From Tridacna crocea (Eukaryota; Mollusca; Bivalvia; Cardiida; Cardiidae): a stretch of DNA of 64,000 nucleotides. The translations under genes and the position numbers were made by a program. The notes beneath the pieces are model-generated. The model was not told the DNA's origin, made no database searches, and saw only the letters and a program-made list of their open reading frames with translations. Shown here in pieces: positions 12,382-23,369 of the stretch. The stretch lies in assembly GCA_943736015.1 (NCBI GenBank), contig OX031059.1, positions 42,109,159-42,173,158 on the forward strand, in the 5' to 3' direction. Numbering within the stretch: the stretch's first letter is position 1; the number at the start of each line of letters is the position of its first letter.

Positions 12382-12687
12382 AAAAAGTCAGTGTATCGTG
12401 CTTAGTACCCTAAGGGTTTACGGTGTACAATAATGTAAGCAGTACTAAACAGCCAAGAGATAATAAACATGGTATCATAATGCCAGGACTTAGTTACGGG
12501 CTTTGAAATTTAAAATAGGAATTGGCTTAAAAGTCGTAGAAAATTTGGGAGTTTTTGTCATTTTCATAGCTGTGGTAGATTAAGCAAAGTAGCCTTGAGT
12601 AATGTTTCTGTCATTCATTGACACCACGTGACCTATTGACATTTTGATCTGCGCCATTTTTGTCCCTGGTAGGCAAGTTAATTTACA

Positions 12688-12914
12688 TTAACTCTTTTCC
12701 AACCGACAAAACTTTAGACTGGTCCAAATTCAAAGCATTTGCAGACGACAAAATAAACGCAATTCAAAAATTGAAATTTATTTCCAGCAGACTAGAAGAC
12801 ATTGTGGGAAAAGGAAAAGTGCTGGCTACATGCATTTTTCCTTTTCCCACATTGTTTTCAAAAGCCTTTTATCTCAGGGTCGTAAAGACCAGGGATTGTT
12901 TGGTAAAGGGGTAA
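12688..12914 (+). mobile_element. Family A element
   Basis: TTAACTCTTTTCCAACCGAC to GATTGTTTGGTAAAGGGGTAA; hairpin slightly eroded at GTGCTGGCTACATGCA. Confidence 0.75.
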
Positions 12915-12989
12915 GTAGAAAATAACAACATTCTGACACTGGGCATTTGTTTACTTCTTTTATCGTCCGTGGTGAAGTAACACGCCTGG

Positions 12990-13056
12990 GCGGACGAAGT
13001 AGATCAAGATCAGCCTGAACGTTATGTGCAGTATCTCTTTCGATCTACACAGTTCG
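12990..13056. mobile_element. Family C hairpin, eroded
   Basis: GCGGACGAAGTAGATCAAGA through CGATCTACACAGTTCGT. Confidence 0.5.
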
Positions 13057-13248
13057 TAGTCTATTGTAAAATAATGGCCCAAAATAATATCCAGTTGTAA
13101 TTTAACTGTAATTCTAAAACCCAGAGAAAAAAGTCAAATTTATTTAGAATGCAGGGATGGAGTTAAGTCACGTGATCAAGTTGTATAATTAATTAATGAC
13201 ATTTATTACTATGTACATGCATACAAATATGTAGGTGTTTTCACATGG

Positions 13249-13280
13249 CTTACAACACGCGAAAAGGGGCATTCGGACAT
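13249..13280 (+). mobile_element. Family D terminal fragment
   Basis: GGCTTACAACACGCGAAAAG and GGGGCATTCGGACAT match the left end of the D copies at 54746 and 30797, then switch to family A sequence. Confidence 0.6.
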
Positions 13281-13378
13281 CTCGGTTACCAGCATTTTTT
13301 ACTTTTCCCGCAATGTTTTTTTCGTAAGGCTTCCTCCTCAGAGTCGTCGCAAGCCGTCATTGTGTGGTAAAGGGTTAA
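13281..13378 (+). mobile_element. Family A right half fused to a family D end
   Basis: Begins at CGGTTACCAGCATTTTTTA, exactly the hairpin centre, and runs to TGTGTGGTAAAGGGTTAA. The left half is replaced by a family D terminus (13249-13280). Confidence 0.65.
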
Positions 13379-13799
13379 TCTAGCAGTCTAAGGCTGAAAA
13401 CAAGCAGCATCTTCAACCCCAAACAACCATGGTCTTTAAACGTTCTTATTGCTGTTTTCTTCCCGGTGAAAAAAGTACCATGATGCAAAAAACCCTTTTA
13501 TCTTTGAAATGCTGGGAAATAAATATCAGGAACCTTACAGCAGACACAAATGGAGCAGCCGAATCGACAGATGATGTTTATCAGACGAACATTTAGCCAT
13601 TGATCTTCGAATTTTCTCCTTTAGTCTGACCGCCAGCTCATAATCATCTGTCAAGCTTAAACGCTGTAATCAGTTATAGGCTTTTTCCATGTCTATTGTC
13701 TTTAGAGTTTTTTTTCATTAATTCTCTCCTTTTCTCGCTATCTTTGTTTATAAGAAAGGTCTGTGTGTCAGTCTGTCTATATGTGACAATGTGTCGCTG

Positions 13800-13926
13800 C
13801 CTGACTGCCTCTTTGTCTGTCTGTCTGTCCGTTATGTGTGTGTGTGTGTCTCTAAGTCTGGCTGTCTGGCTGTCTGTTTGTCTCTATCTCTGTCTCTGTT
13901 TCTCTCTGTCTCTCTGTCTCTGTCTC

Positions 13927-13984
<58 letters not shown>
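13800..13984 (+). repeat. CTGT/GT/CT microsatellite
   Basis: CTGT-rich, then GTGT, then a pure CT run up to about 13983. Open frames here are low-complexity Cys/Leu/Ser or Arg/Glu repeats and not genes. Confidence 0.95.
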
Positions 13985-13989
<5 letters not shown>

Positions 13990-14348
13990 CGGATCATACA
14001 AACAAAGAATCAAATGAACAAACAAACGAAAAAACAAAGTGAGCAAGCAAGTGAATGAAAGAACGAACGAACAAATGAACAAACTTGCCACTTTTGAAGG
14101 TTACGTGGTGTAAATATTTTTTCAAGTTTCGGAAAAATGAAATACAATTATTAAACATTCACTGAAAAGATTCAGCTATCAGTTTAAAAGACGGCATGCG
14201 GTGAAATTTCGAATGAAATCGACAACCGCGTGAGAAAGAGGCGTTTTTGTCCACTAACGATAATGACTATTTTGTAGACCAAAGCTAGTTTCTATCTCCA
14301 TTACTGGAGAGTCGCTGTATTCCTTTTACCAAATATGGAGGCTTTTAT

Positions 14349-14412
14349 GGACGACATAGATCAAGATCAGACTGCACAGAATGTGCAGCCTGATCTTGTA
14401 TCTATGCCGTCC
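14349..14412. mobile_element. Family C hairpin
   Basis: GGACGACATAGATCAAGATC/AGACTGCACA with a good complementary arm ending TATGCCGTCC. Confidence 0.7.
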
Positions 14413-14515
14413 ACGTATATGGTCAAACCTACAGAAAAAAATCAGTCTTAGGTCCACTGGATTGTATTTCCTCACGTCGAAATAAGTCGAGTTTACATAT
14501 TTGGCGAGGAAAGAT

Positions 14516-14758
14516 TTAACCCATTACGCTGTACCAGACGACAAATTCATTGACTCTTATGTATTCGAAGCGTTTGCAGACGACAAATTGATATGGTTAA
14601 ATCGTTCAATTTTGTATTTGATAGGGTGCATGGAAAACATGGTGTGAAAAGGAGAAAATGCTGGTAACCAGCATTTTCTTCTTTTCGCACATGTTTTCCA
14701 AAAGTCTTCTTGTTCAGAATTGTTTAAAGACTGAATTGTTTGATAATAAAGTGTTGAA
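14516..14758 (+). mobile_element. Family A element, partner of an inverted pair
   Basis: TTAACCCATTACGCTGTACC to GTGTTGA; hairpin intact around GGTAACC. Seven bp separate it from the opposite-orientation copy at 14766. Confidence 0.75.
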
Positions 14759-14765
14759 CTGCTTT

Positions 14766-14994
14766 TTAACCCATTACCACACAATCCCTACTTTTGACAC
14801 CCCTGAGAAAGAAGACTTTAGAAAACATTGTGGGAAAAGGAGAAAATACTGGTAACCAGCATTTTCTCCTTTTCCCACAGTGTTTTCTACTCTTAACAAA
14901 ACAAATTTCAAATATTCAGTCACTTTTATCTTGTCGTCTGTAAATGCTTTCAATTTGGACCAGTCTAAAATTTTGTCGTTTGGTAAAGGGTTAA
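14766..14994 (-). mobile_element. Family A element, well preserved
   Basis: TTAACCCATTACCACACAAT to TCGTTTGGTAAAGGGTTAA. The two ends carry different subtypes (CATTACCACAC and CCTTTACCAAAC). Hairpin nearly perfect. Confidence 0.82.
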
Positions 14995-15274
14995 TAAAGC
15001 AAATGAAAATTTAGATCGACAATGAAATAGCAAATGTTACAGTTTCGCAGTCCTTTTGGCCAACAGACAATTACATGTATCTCGTTGAAAATAAAATGAT
15101 AGACCGAAGATCATACTACACATTCTGTCCAGTCAGATCTTGATCTATACTATCGGCAGAAGTACCTTGAGATGATCTACACAACACCAGGGCTAAAACT
15201 CCTTCCCCGCATACCTTTATCTTAGATATGTCCACATCGATACTATTTGACAACGATATATTAAGTCGGAGTCT

Positions 15275-15421
15275 ATGGGTTTTGTCTTTGAAAAGGTAGA
15301 AAAACACTGTGAGAAAAGGAGGAAATTTTGCCTACTAGCATTTTTTTCCTTTTACCGGTGTGTTTTGAAAAATCATTTGCCTGTTTGTCGTAGAAAGAAT
15401 GTGACGGTTGGTAAAGGGTAA
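15275..15421 (+). mobile_element. Family A, decayed right portion
   Basis: AAAAACACTGTGAGAAAAGGAG, a diverged right arm, and a TTGGTAAAGGGTAA end. Confidence 0.5.
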
Positions 15422-15679
15422 AATGGATTGATAGCAGGCGGGAAGTTCATACCTTGTTTCCCGCCACAGGAAATGGTCGATTAGCTGCAAGAAAGCTTTG
15501 AGAAAAAAATGGCTGCCTAATGAAATAGCACAGTTAATGCCTTATATGGAGTTTGTGGTAGATGACTGGGATGCAGGGTTGGGAGAGAGGGGCAGAAGGG
15601 GAAAGAAGGGATACCGTAAAACTTGAAATGGGCCAATCCAAATGAAGATGCGCGCTATGCACAACATTTTATGTTGCAT

Positions 15680-15760
15680 ATCGTCTGTTTACTTAAAAAA
15701 CCTCGTAACTACAGCTTGAAACAAGCTGTAGTTACGAGGTTTTTGAAGTAAACCGACGAT
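15680..15760. mobile_element. Family B palindrome
   Basis: Arms ATCGTCTGTTTACTTAAAAA / CCTCGTAACTACAGCTTG and their reverse complement, about 40 bp each with almost no loop. Confidence 0.75.
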
Positions 15761-15888
15761 GTAATTCGTATGAACTTACGATATGCAAATGAGCATTCTT
15801 AAAAGAATATATCTGATTTATTCCCCTCCAAGAAGACCTACATACATATATCTAAAGGTCTGGTTTCCATCGTTCTTGGTAATGGTAG

Positions 15889-16098
15889 ATTGATTGATTG
15901 ATTGATTGAATGGTGTTTTGAACCACTTTCAACAGTTTTCAGTATCACGGTGACAGTTCAAATATTCAGGAATGTCCCTAGTTACATGTGTACTATGCTA
16001 AGGATCTGAGATACCTATCTCAGTGATACTGCCTCGAAATCTTAGTCTTTTCGGCCAGGCTTGAGCTCGGCACATACGACATCCATTCTGTACTTTTT
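15889..16098 (-). mobile_element. SINE with AATCAATCAATC tail
   Basis: On minus it ends in tandem ATCA units. Body ACCACTTTCAACAGTTTTCA / GTATCACGGTGACAG is shared with the copies at 9455 and 16957. Confidence 0.55.
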
Positions 16099-16152
16099 TT
16101 TTGCTCCTGTTGAAAAATCAATTGCAAGTACTCAGTGCTATAACTACACTGC

Positions 16153-16237
16153 ATATCGACGGTTTACTTCGAAAACCTCGTAACTACAGCTTGTTACAAG
16201 CAGTAGTTACAAAGTTTTTTAATTAAACCGACCATAT
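16153..16237. mobile_element. Family B palindrome, right arm eroded
   Basis: ATATCGACGGTTTACTTCGA left arm; the right arm has several substitutions (CAGTAGTTACAAAG). Confidence 0.65.
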
Positions 16238-16792
16238 GAACTTTAAGCCATTTGAACATATATGTAGTACGTGGCAGATGCTTATTTGGGTGGGGTGGGG
16301 GGATGTGGGAGGGATTGGGCCCATTGGTTAAGGTTTGGCTGAGAGCTCATAAGGTTTTGGTTGGACCATTATTTCAGGGTTTCATGTGAGTGTCCTTTGG
16401 TAAGGCGCTTCAGGTCCTCAATGACTGATGAAACTCATGAAACACGGGAATAAGTGCAATTTTGCCGTTATGTGACTTAGAAAGTGTCAAATCCGGCGTG
16501 AAACATCATCTTAGCACAGAAATGGACACGGTGTGTGAACAAAGCTTATTGACAAACCATGTAGCCTGATCTTGAATCCGCACCCCTCTTGATTTAGCCA
16601 AATCTGTCAGGTACAAATCTTTCTATGACAGAGTCGATTGTGTCGTCAGTCGTCGAAAGTGGTTGTTGACCTTTTGTCCTACGTAAATTTTGTTTGTAAA
16701 CAAAACATGGAATGTGCTAAATGAGTAACGAAGATTTGGTAACAGTGGCCGACTTCATATGCTGGGCGCTTAAAGCGTTTAAAAGCGGATAC

Positions 16793-16910
16793 ATCCGAAA
16801 ACATTGTTGTAAACAAAAATATAGCTAGTTATGAGCAAATATCTCCTTTTATCACAATGTTTTCGAACTTTATGCGCAGGCAGACGTAAAATTGTCGTCT
16901 GCACGTGGTA
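16793..16910 (-). mobile_element. Family A, decayed
   Basis: Hairpin outer arms GAAAACATTGTTGTAAAC and TATCACAATGTTTTCGA with AAATTGTCGTCTGCACG following. Confidence 0.4.
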
Positions 16911-16956
16911 GACTGTAACAACTTGACAACAAAATTTTAGGCCCCCCTCCCCATAG

Positions 16957-17167
16957 AATGATTGATTGACTGAATGGTCTTTTAGGCCGCTTTAAACATT
17001 ATTATGTCGTATTATGGCGACAGCTCACCAACATATGAATATGAACCGGTAATAGGCTAAAGCTCTGTAGTGTCTTTCTCAAGGGCACTACCACGAAAAA
17101 CCCACTGGATCCAGTGAGGCTCGAGAGCCGGGTCTTCGAAGGTCACGACTTCTGTGCTCTACTCCTA
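16957..17167 (-). mobile_element. SINE with tRNA-like head and AATCAATCA tail
   Basis: On minus: AGGAGTAGAGCACAGAAGTC head, B-box-like GGCTCTCGAGCCTC, a body with CTGTCGCCATAATACGAC, and an ATTCAGTCAATCAATCAT tail. Confidence 0.6.
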
Positions 17168-17181
17168 AACAAGGCAGGACG

Positions 17182-17215
17182 CCCCCCCACCCCACCCCAC
17201 CCCACCCCACCCCAC
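17182..17215 (+). repeat. CCCCA microsatellite
   Basis: Six or so tandem CCCCA units after a C run. Confidence 0.95.
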
Positions 17216-17218
17216 TAC

Positions 17219-17385
17219 TGAATGCATTTGCATACGAAAGAAATCTTGTCTGAAAAGTGAACTTTTCTTAAAAAAGAAAGAAAACCTTGTGGGGGGAAAA
17301 GGAAGAAATTGCTGGGCACCGGCATTTTCTTTTTTTCTCATAGCGTTTTTAAAGGTTTCCCTCTTTAGTGCTGTTAAATCTTTAC
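17219..17385 (+). mobile_element. Family A, decayed
   Basis: GAATGCATTTGCATACGAAA and an imperfect hairpin (AAATTGCTGGGCACCGGCA), directly before a second copy. Confidence 0.5.
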
Positions 17386-17633
17386 AAAACAACACATGTT
17401 TAGATTACTTCAAAGTGAAAGCATTTGCAGACGACAAAGTAAATATGACTCAAACATTGAAATTAGTTTTGGAAATGGGTAGGAAATATTGTTGAAGAAG
17501 GAGAAAATGGTGGTCACCACCATTTTCTCCTTTTCACATAACGTTTCCAAAATACTTGTTTTTCTCTTCGTCGTTAAAAGTGGGCAAATTGTAGTAAAGA
17601 CATAAAACACACGTTTCTTTGGCAATGGGTTAA
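17386..17633 (+). mobile_element. Family A element with matched arm change
   Basis: The inner hairpin reads AAAATGGTGGTCACCACCAT instead of the common GCTGGTNACCAGC, changed in both arms. It ends GGCAATGGGTTAA. Confidence 0.7.
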
Positions 17634-17914
17634 TGCACTTTAGATATCTCTACAGGAATCTATATTAGAAAACACATTTTAGAACGAGATGGAATACGGA
17701 CGCAGTCTGCCCGTATCTGCCCTATTCATCAAATTTCAATTCATAACGTAGATTTATTCTTTACAAACCAGGACGAGTGGAACCTTTCAGCGTTGCCGAG
17801 GAAATTGAAAAAATATGAAAAAAAACCTTGAGTTTCCACAGTGAAGCAAGATTGAAACATTTGTGGGAGAAGAAAGGAATGCCAAGAAATCGTTTCGTAG
17901 GATTTTGTATAGGT

Positions 17915-18144
17915 TTAAATCTTTGCCACACAATGACGACTTTTAACATTCCTGGGGAAGAAGCCCTTTGAAAACTTTGTGGGAAAAAGGAGAAAATGCT
18001 GGTAACCAGCATTTTCTCCTTTTCCCGCAAAGTTTTCTACCCTATCAAAGCAAAATTGTCCCGTTTGAGCTACTTTGAAATTGTCCTCTGCAAATGCTTT
18101 TGATCTGGATGGGTCTTAAATTTTGCTGTGTGGAAACGGGTTAA
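17915..18144 (-). mobile_element. Family A element, CTTTGTGGG arm subtype
   Basis: TTAAATCTTTGCCACACAAT to GTGTGGAAACGGGTTAA. Hairpin arms AAACTTTGTGGGAAAAAGGA and CCCGCAAAGTTTT. Confidence 0.78.
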
Positions 18145-18449
18145 ATCTTTGCCAAGAGATTTATTTTAAGACAAGCTATTCATTGAGAGGAAAAAAATAT
18201 GACGCTATATTAATTGCAGCTCAAATGATTTGGGGACGGGGTGGTCATTGAAAAAGTAGAAAACATTTTGGGAAAAGAAGATGTTACCTGTAGTCTCTGG
18301 GTCGGATTCTCGTCCAAGAATCTCGGTTAATCGTGGGAGTTTCCTAAGGCAAGGCATTTAAGAGTCAGTTGCAAAAAGAGAAGGTAGGGACAAGACAACA
18401 AACTTGTCGCGATGTGCAGCCTGATCTTGATTTACACTATCCACAGGAG

Positions 18450-19562
18450 GCCTTCTCAGTACGTTCCTAGGATTCAATCAAAGCGTTAAGAACGCTGAAG
18501 TGGTATTTGTTAAGGAACCGATTGTATGAAATTAATAGTTTAAAAGAGGAAGAGAAATATTGTTTAAATATTTGCTTAAAAGTCAACCTATTTCGCGAAT
18601 AAATACCATTTCCGTTGAAGGAAGAGTTATCATGACAAAGTTTGGATTAATTGAATATTGGTGCCTTTGATCATTAGAGGAGTCAGGAGTAACGTCCCTT
18701 GACAGTAGGATGCATGATGGATAGAGAGAGAAACCGTGTACATATATCGAATAAAATTAAGTTTGTGCCTGAAAACTATGATTTTGAAATATCTTGAATT
18801 GTTGACATTCATTTCCTAACATTACAATCAATCATTTCGATCTATAAATATTTATGCTCGATTAAATGGAGTAGCGCGTAATCATAGGATGAGCAAGTCA
18901 TGGGACGAACTAGTTTTGGAACGAAAAAGGCAAGGATCAAACGATCGATAGACAAATTTTGTATCATTGCGCCAGTAGAAGACTATATACAAGTGAAGCT
19001 TTCTCAGTCAAAAATTAATCTTTTCACGACCGATGGCCTCAACCAATGTATTTTTACATGCCATTTCCAAATACCTACCTGAGTGCTACCGCAAAAACTC
19101 GTTTGCAGGAGAAAAACTGAGTTTAGTTGGGTTTATTTCCTTCGGCTTTGCATGAAATACAATACATGGTCTTCAAAATTCAGTATTGAACTCATAGTGG
19201 TATTGTCTTCGACAAATACCACAAAAATCCTTCTTCTGACTTATCTGAATTTGAGCACTACATGTATTTGTTTTCGTGATTCATTGGGTTTTGTCGGTAA
19301 TATAATGATCCAAACTCCGACAATACGGGTTTATTGCATCTCCGTAATTTTTGTACAAGCAAGTTATCGAATCACTGCGGATCCCTGAAATCCAAAATCC
19401 CTTTTTTATTGACAATAACAATGACAATGTTTATTATAAGTAATAAGGTCACGGGCCCATAATACAAAAAATACATGTAGAACCAAACATACAGAGTAAA
19501 TGAGTTACGTTTTGACATTTAAAAATTGCACCTTTTAACATCTAACAACCGAGTGAATTCTT
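18450..19562. other. No recognisable feature
   Basis: A 101-residue frame at 19083 shows no domain or splice signal and is probably chance. Confidence 0.5.
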
Positions 19563-19751
19563 AGAGCTTCAGATAGAAGGAGTGACTTTGATTTCATAAT
19601 TGAAAATATAAATCATTCTCAACTAAACCCTATGCTGTGGGTGCTCATTAGAATCGTCTCGAAGAGACGATTCTAATGAGTACCCACAACATAGGGTTTG
19701 AAAGAGAAATAATGGACTTAGTATACCATCAACCCCTTTTATCTGGAGCTC
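19563..19751. mobile_element. Family F hairpin element
   Basis: Inverted ends AGAGCTTCAGATAGAAGGAG and TTTTATCTGGAGCTC. Central hairpin arms ACCCTATGCTGTGGGTGCTC and CATTAGAATCGTCTC. Confidence 0.7.
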
Positions 19752-19804
19752 TGAATTCTGAGGTAAAATTGTCCTTGAATATGCAGAAGAAATACAGATA
19801 ATAA

Positions 19805-19901
19805 AGAAGTTTCGATTCAGATCAGCTTGTGCAGACTGCGCAGGTTGATATGAATCGATACTCTTTGCAAATGCGTTAAAACCTCTTTCCCCAGAGTATG
19901 A
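19805..19901 (+). mobile_element. Family E hairpin with tail
   Basis: AGTTTCGATTCAGATCAGCT hairpin, then GCAAATGCGTTAAAACCTC. Confidence 0.55.
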
Positions 19902-20372
19902 TTTATAAACCTATGTCATCAAGCAAATTTTCATATTAGAATTAAACTTGCAGGTTTTGCAGTCTAATCTTAAACTACAACCCCACAAAGACATTTATTA
20001 CTTGTCACTAGCAGTCGGAAAGTCTATTCCTGACAGATTTGATTTCGATCACTATTTGTCTCCTCGCTATTCATTGGGTTGTATCGGTCATAGATCTATA
20101 TGTCCACAAGCAACCATTTATATTAAGCCGGGAACCATTAACAAGTAATCTAAAAGTAATATAGCCTTAACAAGATTTCCAATTTGTATGGCATCGGTGC
20201 GTGGTACCAGAGGGGATATTAAATGATATTCCTCGGTGGAAAAAGCTAGTTCCTGGGTTTTGAATTACACCTTGCGCAGTAAAGCACAGATCCTTTTTGG
20301 TTCTTTAGTTGCTTGAATGGTACTTTAGATCGGTTTCAACATTAATTTTCACCATATCTCGGCTACAACTAA

Positions 20373-20459
20373 CATATCGTCGGTTTACTTCGAAAACCTC
20401 GTAACTACAGCTTGTTACAAGCTGTAGTTACGAGGTTTTTGAAGTAAACCGACGATATG
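20373..20459. mobile_element. Family B palindrome, near perfect
   Basis: 87 bp; the two arms CATATCGTCGGTTTACTTC / AAAACCTCGTAACTACAGCT differ at one visible position. No internal sequence beyond the arms. Confidence 0.8.
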
Positions 20460-20670
20460 TTTCTTCTGTTGCACCAGTGCCTAGCATGGGCTCTGAATGC
20501 CTTGCCAGGGAAATTCTTATGGAAAGTCCGTTACGATGTCATATGCTTGCGACCTTCAGGCGTATGTATATTTGGAAGCGGCATTTTGGGCGTTATCATT
20601 CTGTGTCAGTTTCACTAGAATCGGATCTTGTTTTGACCAAAAAGATATGGTGGCCATAATTGGCCATGAG

Positions 20671-21190
20671 TGATTATTATACTGCAAAGAAATTTCTCGT
20701 GATCTGATTGGATGATATGCTCCGAACATGTATATCATGTCCACTGACATAACCAACGTAAAAGCAGTTTCCCTTTCGGGAGCCCCGTATACATGACTAC
20801 ACTATCAGCACAACATCCAAAATGGCAGCAACGATCATGATTTACATCAAGATTATGGGCCAAGCTGCACATTTTAGCACGTATTATAGGGTTTCAGCGC
20901 CGTCAGTTCCTAGTGACGTCAGTTTTCATTGAACTGGGGCATTCAAAAGGGAAATTCTACTTCGTCGGCGTACTGTTGTTTTAGACCAAAAAATCATGTA
21001 AAATTCGTTTAACAAACGTTGGAATGGTAAAACTTTGCAGTATAATAAATTCGTTTTACGGTCAGGTGGCAGGGGAATCGGAAACTTGTTTACAGATGTG
21101 GTGAATCATGTCACCACTTCGCCTTCGAGGCGAGATGATTAACCACAGCCGTGAATAAGTTTCCAAGTCCCCTAACTACAACTAATATTA
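20671..21190 (+). mobile_element. Family H element
   Basis: TACTGCAAAGAAATTTCTCG head, GTAAAAGCAGTTTCCCTTTC body with CCAAAATGGC, and a terminal foldback starting TACGGTCAGGTGGCAGGGGA, whose loop contains CACTTCGCCTTCGAGGCGAG. About 520 bp, no clear coding frame. Confidence 0.6.
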
Positions 21191-21722
21191 GTGACTGTCG
21201 TGATAGAAGCATTTTTGGTTTTCTCAAAACAGTATTTCTTCGCAAACATCACTTGACAGTGTGAATTCAGTGCACATTCTGTCTTATCTTGGTCGACATT
21301 GTCTTCAGCACTAGAAGCTCCCTTTGGAGCTAAAACATTTATTAGGTAAATCAGCACAGATAAGTAGATCTATATACCTATCAATAAAGGTCCTCTGGGT
21401 ATTGAACAAACGGACGTTTACACATAAAGACAATGCAGCTATTTTAGCTGTATATAAAATGATTTCTAAGTCAACGAACTTAGCCTATTTGAGACATTAC
21501 AATTATATGAAAAGGGAGCCTAATACATCTCCAAAAAGTTTTGCAATTGGTCAGCTTTCCCCATGTCCAAAGGACAGGTTTACTGCATGATTCAGGGTTT
21601 AAGACATTGACTTTATGGTTCTATAGTCATTTGATAACATGCTTGGCATCATGGAACACGGAGATGCTTAAGCCGCATTTTCCTAGAGCATAGCCCAATT
21701 GTTTGTTTATCTGCATCGGAGA

Positions 21723-21866
21723 CGAGCCCAATAGCTCAGGTGGTAATGTACTGGGCTTGAAAACACTTGCTGTTTCGAATCCCTACCAAAGCCAACCACC
21801 ATAGAAAGAAAATTAGCAAAGGGAAAACGAAAAGAAAAAAAAAGAAAAGGAAAGAAAAGTAAGGGA

Positions 21867-21910
<44 letters not shown>

Positions 21911-21912
21911 AA
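21723..21912 (+). mobile_element. tRNA-like SINE with GAAA tail
   Basis: A box TAGCTCAGGTGG and B-box-like GTTTCGAATCCC about 45 bp apart, no clear body, then a GAAA microsatellite (21866-21912) as tail. It is not a functional tRNA: the acceptor ends do not pair convincingly. Confidence 0.55.
21866..21912 (+). repeat. GAAA microsatellite
   Basis: About eleven tandem GAAA units forming the tail of a tRNA-like SINE. Confidence 0.95.
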
Positions 21913-22647
21913 ATATAGGAAAAAATAGCAATCAGACACTTATAAAGAGACGCAGTGAGAGAATAGAAAAACATATCGAATTATTGAATCATACAGTAAT
22001 GTGCAGTGATGCTGTTAGATCTATAGTTTATCAAACAAATCAATTCTGGATAGAACGTTATGTACAGTGTGATATTTTGTTTTTCCTTTCAATATCAGTT
22101 TATTGTTAAACAATATTATAGATCTGCTACTTAACTTGGTCCAGAGAACAGTGTAGATCAAGATTAGAAAACACTATCAGATCCCTGTTTTATCAGAGCA
22201 GTCGATCTCGGATTGAATATTACAGTGTTGTATGTTGAAAAAAAGATAGTGTATTGTAAAACTTTGTCAAAGTTGCGTGACTTTTATTGCTTTCGTGAAC
22301 AGTGTAGATAAAGATTAGACGGCTTCGGACATGCAGCTTGTTCTATAGTTAGACAAACAAATCAAATGTGTGTTTTCTTTTCTGGGCCAAATTGCGAGGA
22401 ATTTATACCGAGTACGTTTTAGTCTAAACACTTTTCTTTACGAGGAAAGATCGCAGAAAGCAATTAATGTCGAAATATTATCGAGTATAGAATGCATTTA
22501 TATAAAGTGTTATGTACATGCTTGATATCATTTGAAGTTCTGCGAGCTGGAAATTACGTGAAGAGTATCGGTTTTTGAGAGGTGAAAATTATCTTTCAGT
22601 GATTTTCTGGTTTTATGTTCAGTGCTTGCATCATGAAGGGACGAAAA

Positions 22648-22851
22648 CCTGGGTCTGTATACACCAATCATTCTTAAGAAAATTCTTTGGCTTATTCTTC
22701 AAGATTTTCTGACTGTGAAAGTAACAGAACATCTGATTGGCTAAACCATATGGTTTAGCCAATCAGAAGTTCTGTTACTTTCACATTGACAAAATTCTGA
22801 AGAATAAGACCGAGAATGTTCTTAAGAATGGTTGCTGAATACGGACCCTGG
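22648..22851. mobile_element. 200-bp palindrome, MITE-like
   Basis: Arms of about 100 bp meet at CTAAACCATATGGTTTAG. Outer arms read CCTGGGTCTGTATACACC and, inverted, CCAGGGTCCGTATTCAGC; inner arms GAAAGTAACAGAAC / GTTCTGTTACTTTC. Confidence 0.7.
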
Positions 22852-23139
22852 ACTTTCTAAATGAGATTTATACCTATAACATGCCGAATTATAGTTCACT
22901 GTTATCTAAGGTCGAAATATCGAAGGTGTTTGAATCTTGCGAAGACAAAAACAAAAACCTTTACTTGTCATAGGAATGATTCACAAAGAAAAGTGGAAAT
23001 CAGGGAGCCTGATTTCTAAGTTTTCCACTTCCAGTTGCTTTGAAAAATGGAATGCCAGACAAGGACCTTATTTTTTAATTGTGTAACCGAAAGCTCCGTC
23101 AATTTTTCTATGATCAAAATTAATATAGTGCCATCGAAT

Positions 23140-23367
23140 TTAACTTTTTACCACACGACAAAATTTTAGACTGCTTCAAATTGAAAGCATTTGCAGACGA
23201 CAAAATAAAGGTGACTGAAAAATTGAAATTGGTTCTGGAAAGGGTAGAAAACACTGTGGGAAAAGGAGAAAATGCTGGTTACCAGCATTTTCTCCTTTTC
23301 CTACAGTGTTTTCAAAAGGCTTCGTTCTCAGGGCGTCAAAAGTGGGGATTGTGTGGTAATGGGTTAA
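23140..23367 (+). mobile_element. Family A element, close sister of the copy at 1681
   Basis: TTAACTTTTTACCACACGAC to GATTGTGTGGTAATGGGTTAA, with CACTGTGGG arms around GGTTACC. Confidence 0.83.
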
Positions 23368-23369
23368 CT

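Noticed and set aside
13696-14091. Cys/Leu/Ser-rich and Arg/Glu-rich frames
   Set aside because: They are products of the CT/GT microsatellite on either strand.
21723-21795. Functional tRNA gene
   Set aside because: A and B boxes are present, but the acceptor stem does not pair convincingly and a simple-repeat tail follows, as in SINEs. The same reasoning applies to 806-870, 3541-3614, 36217-36290 and 54014-54078.
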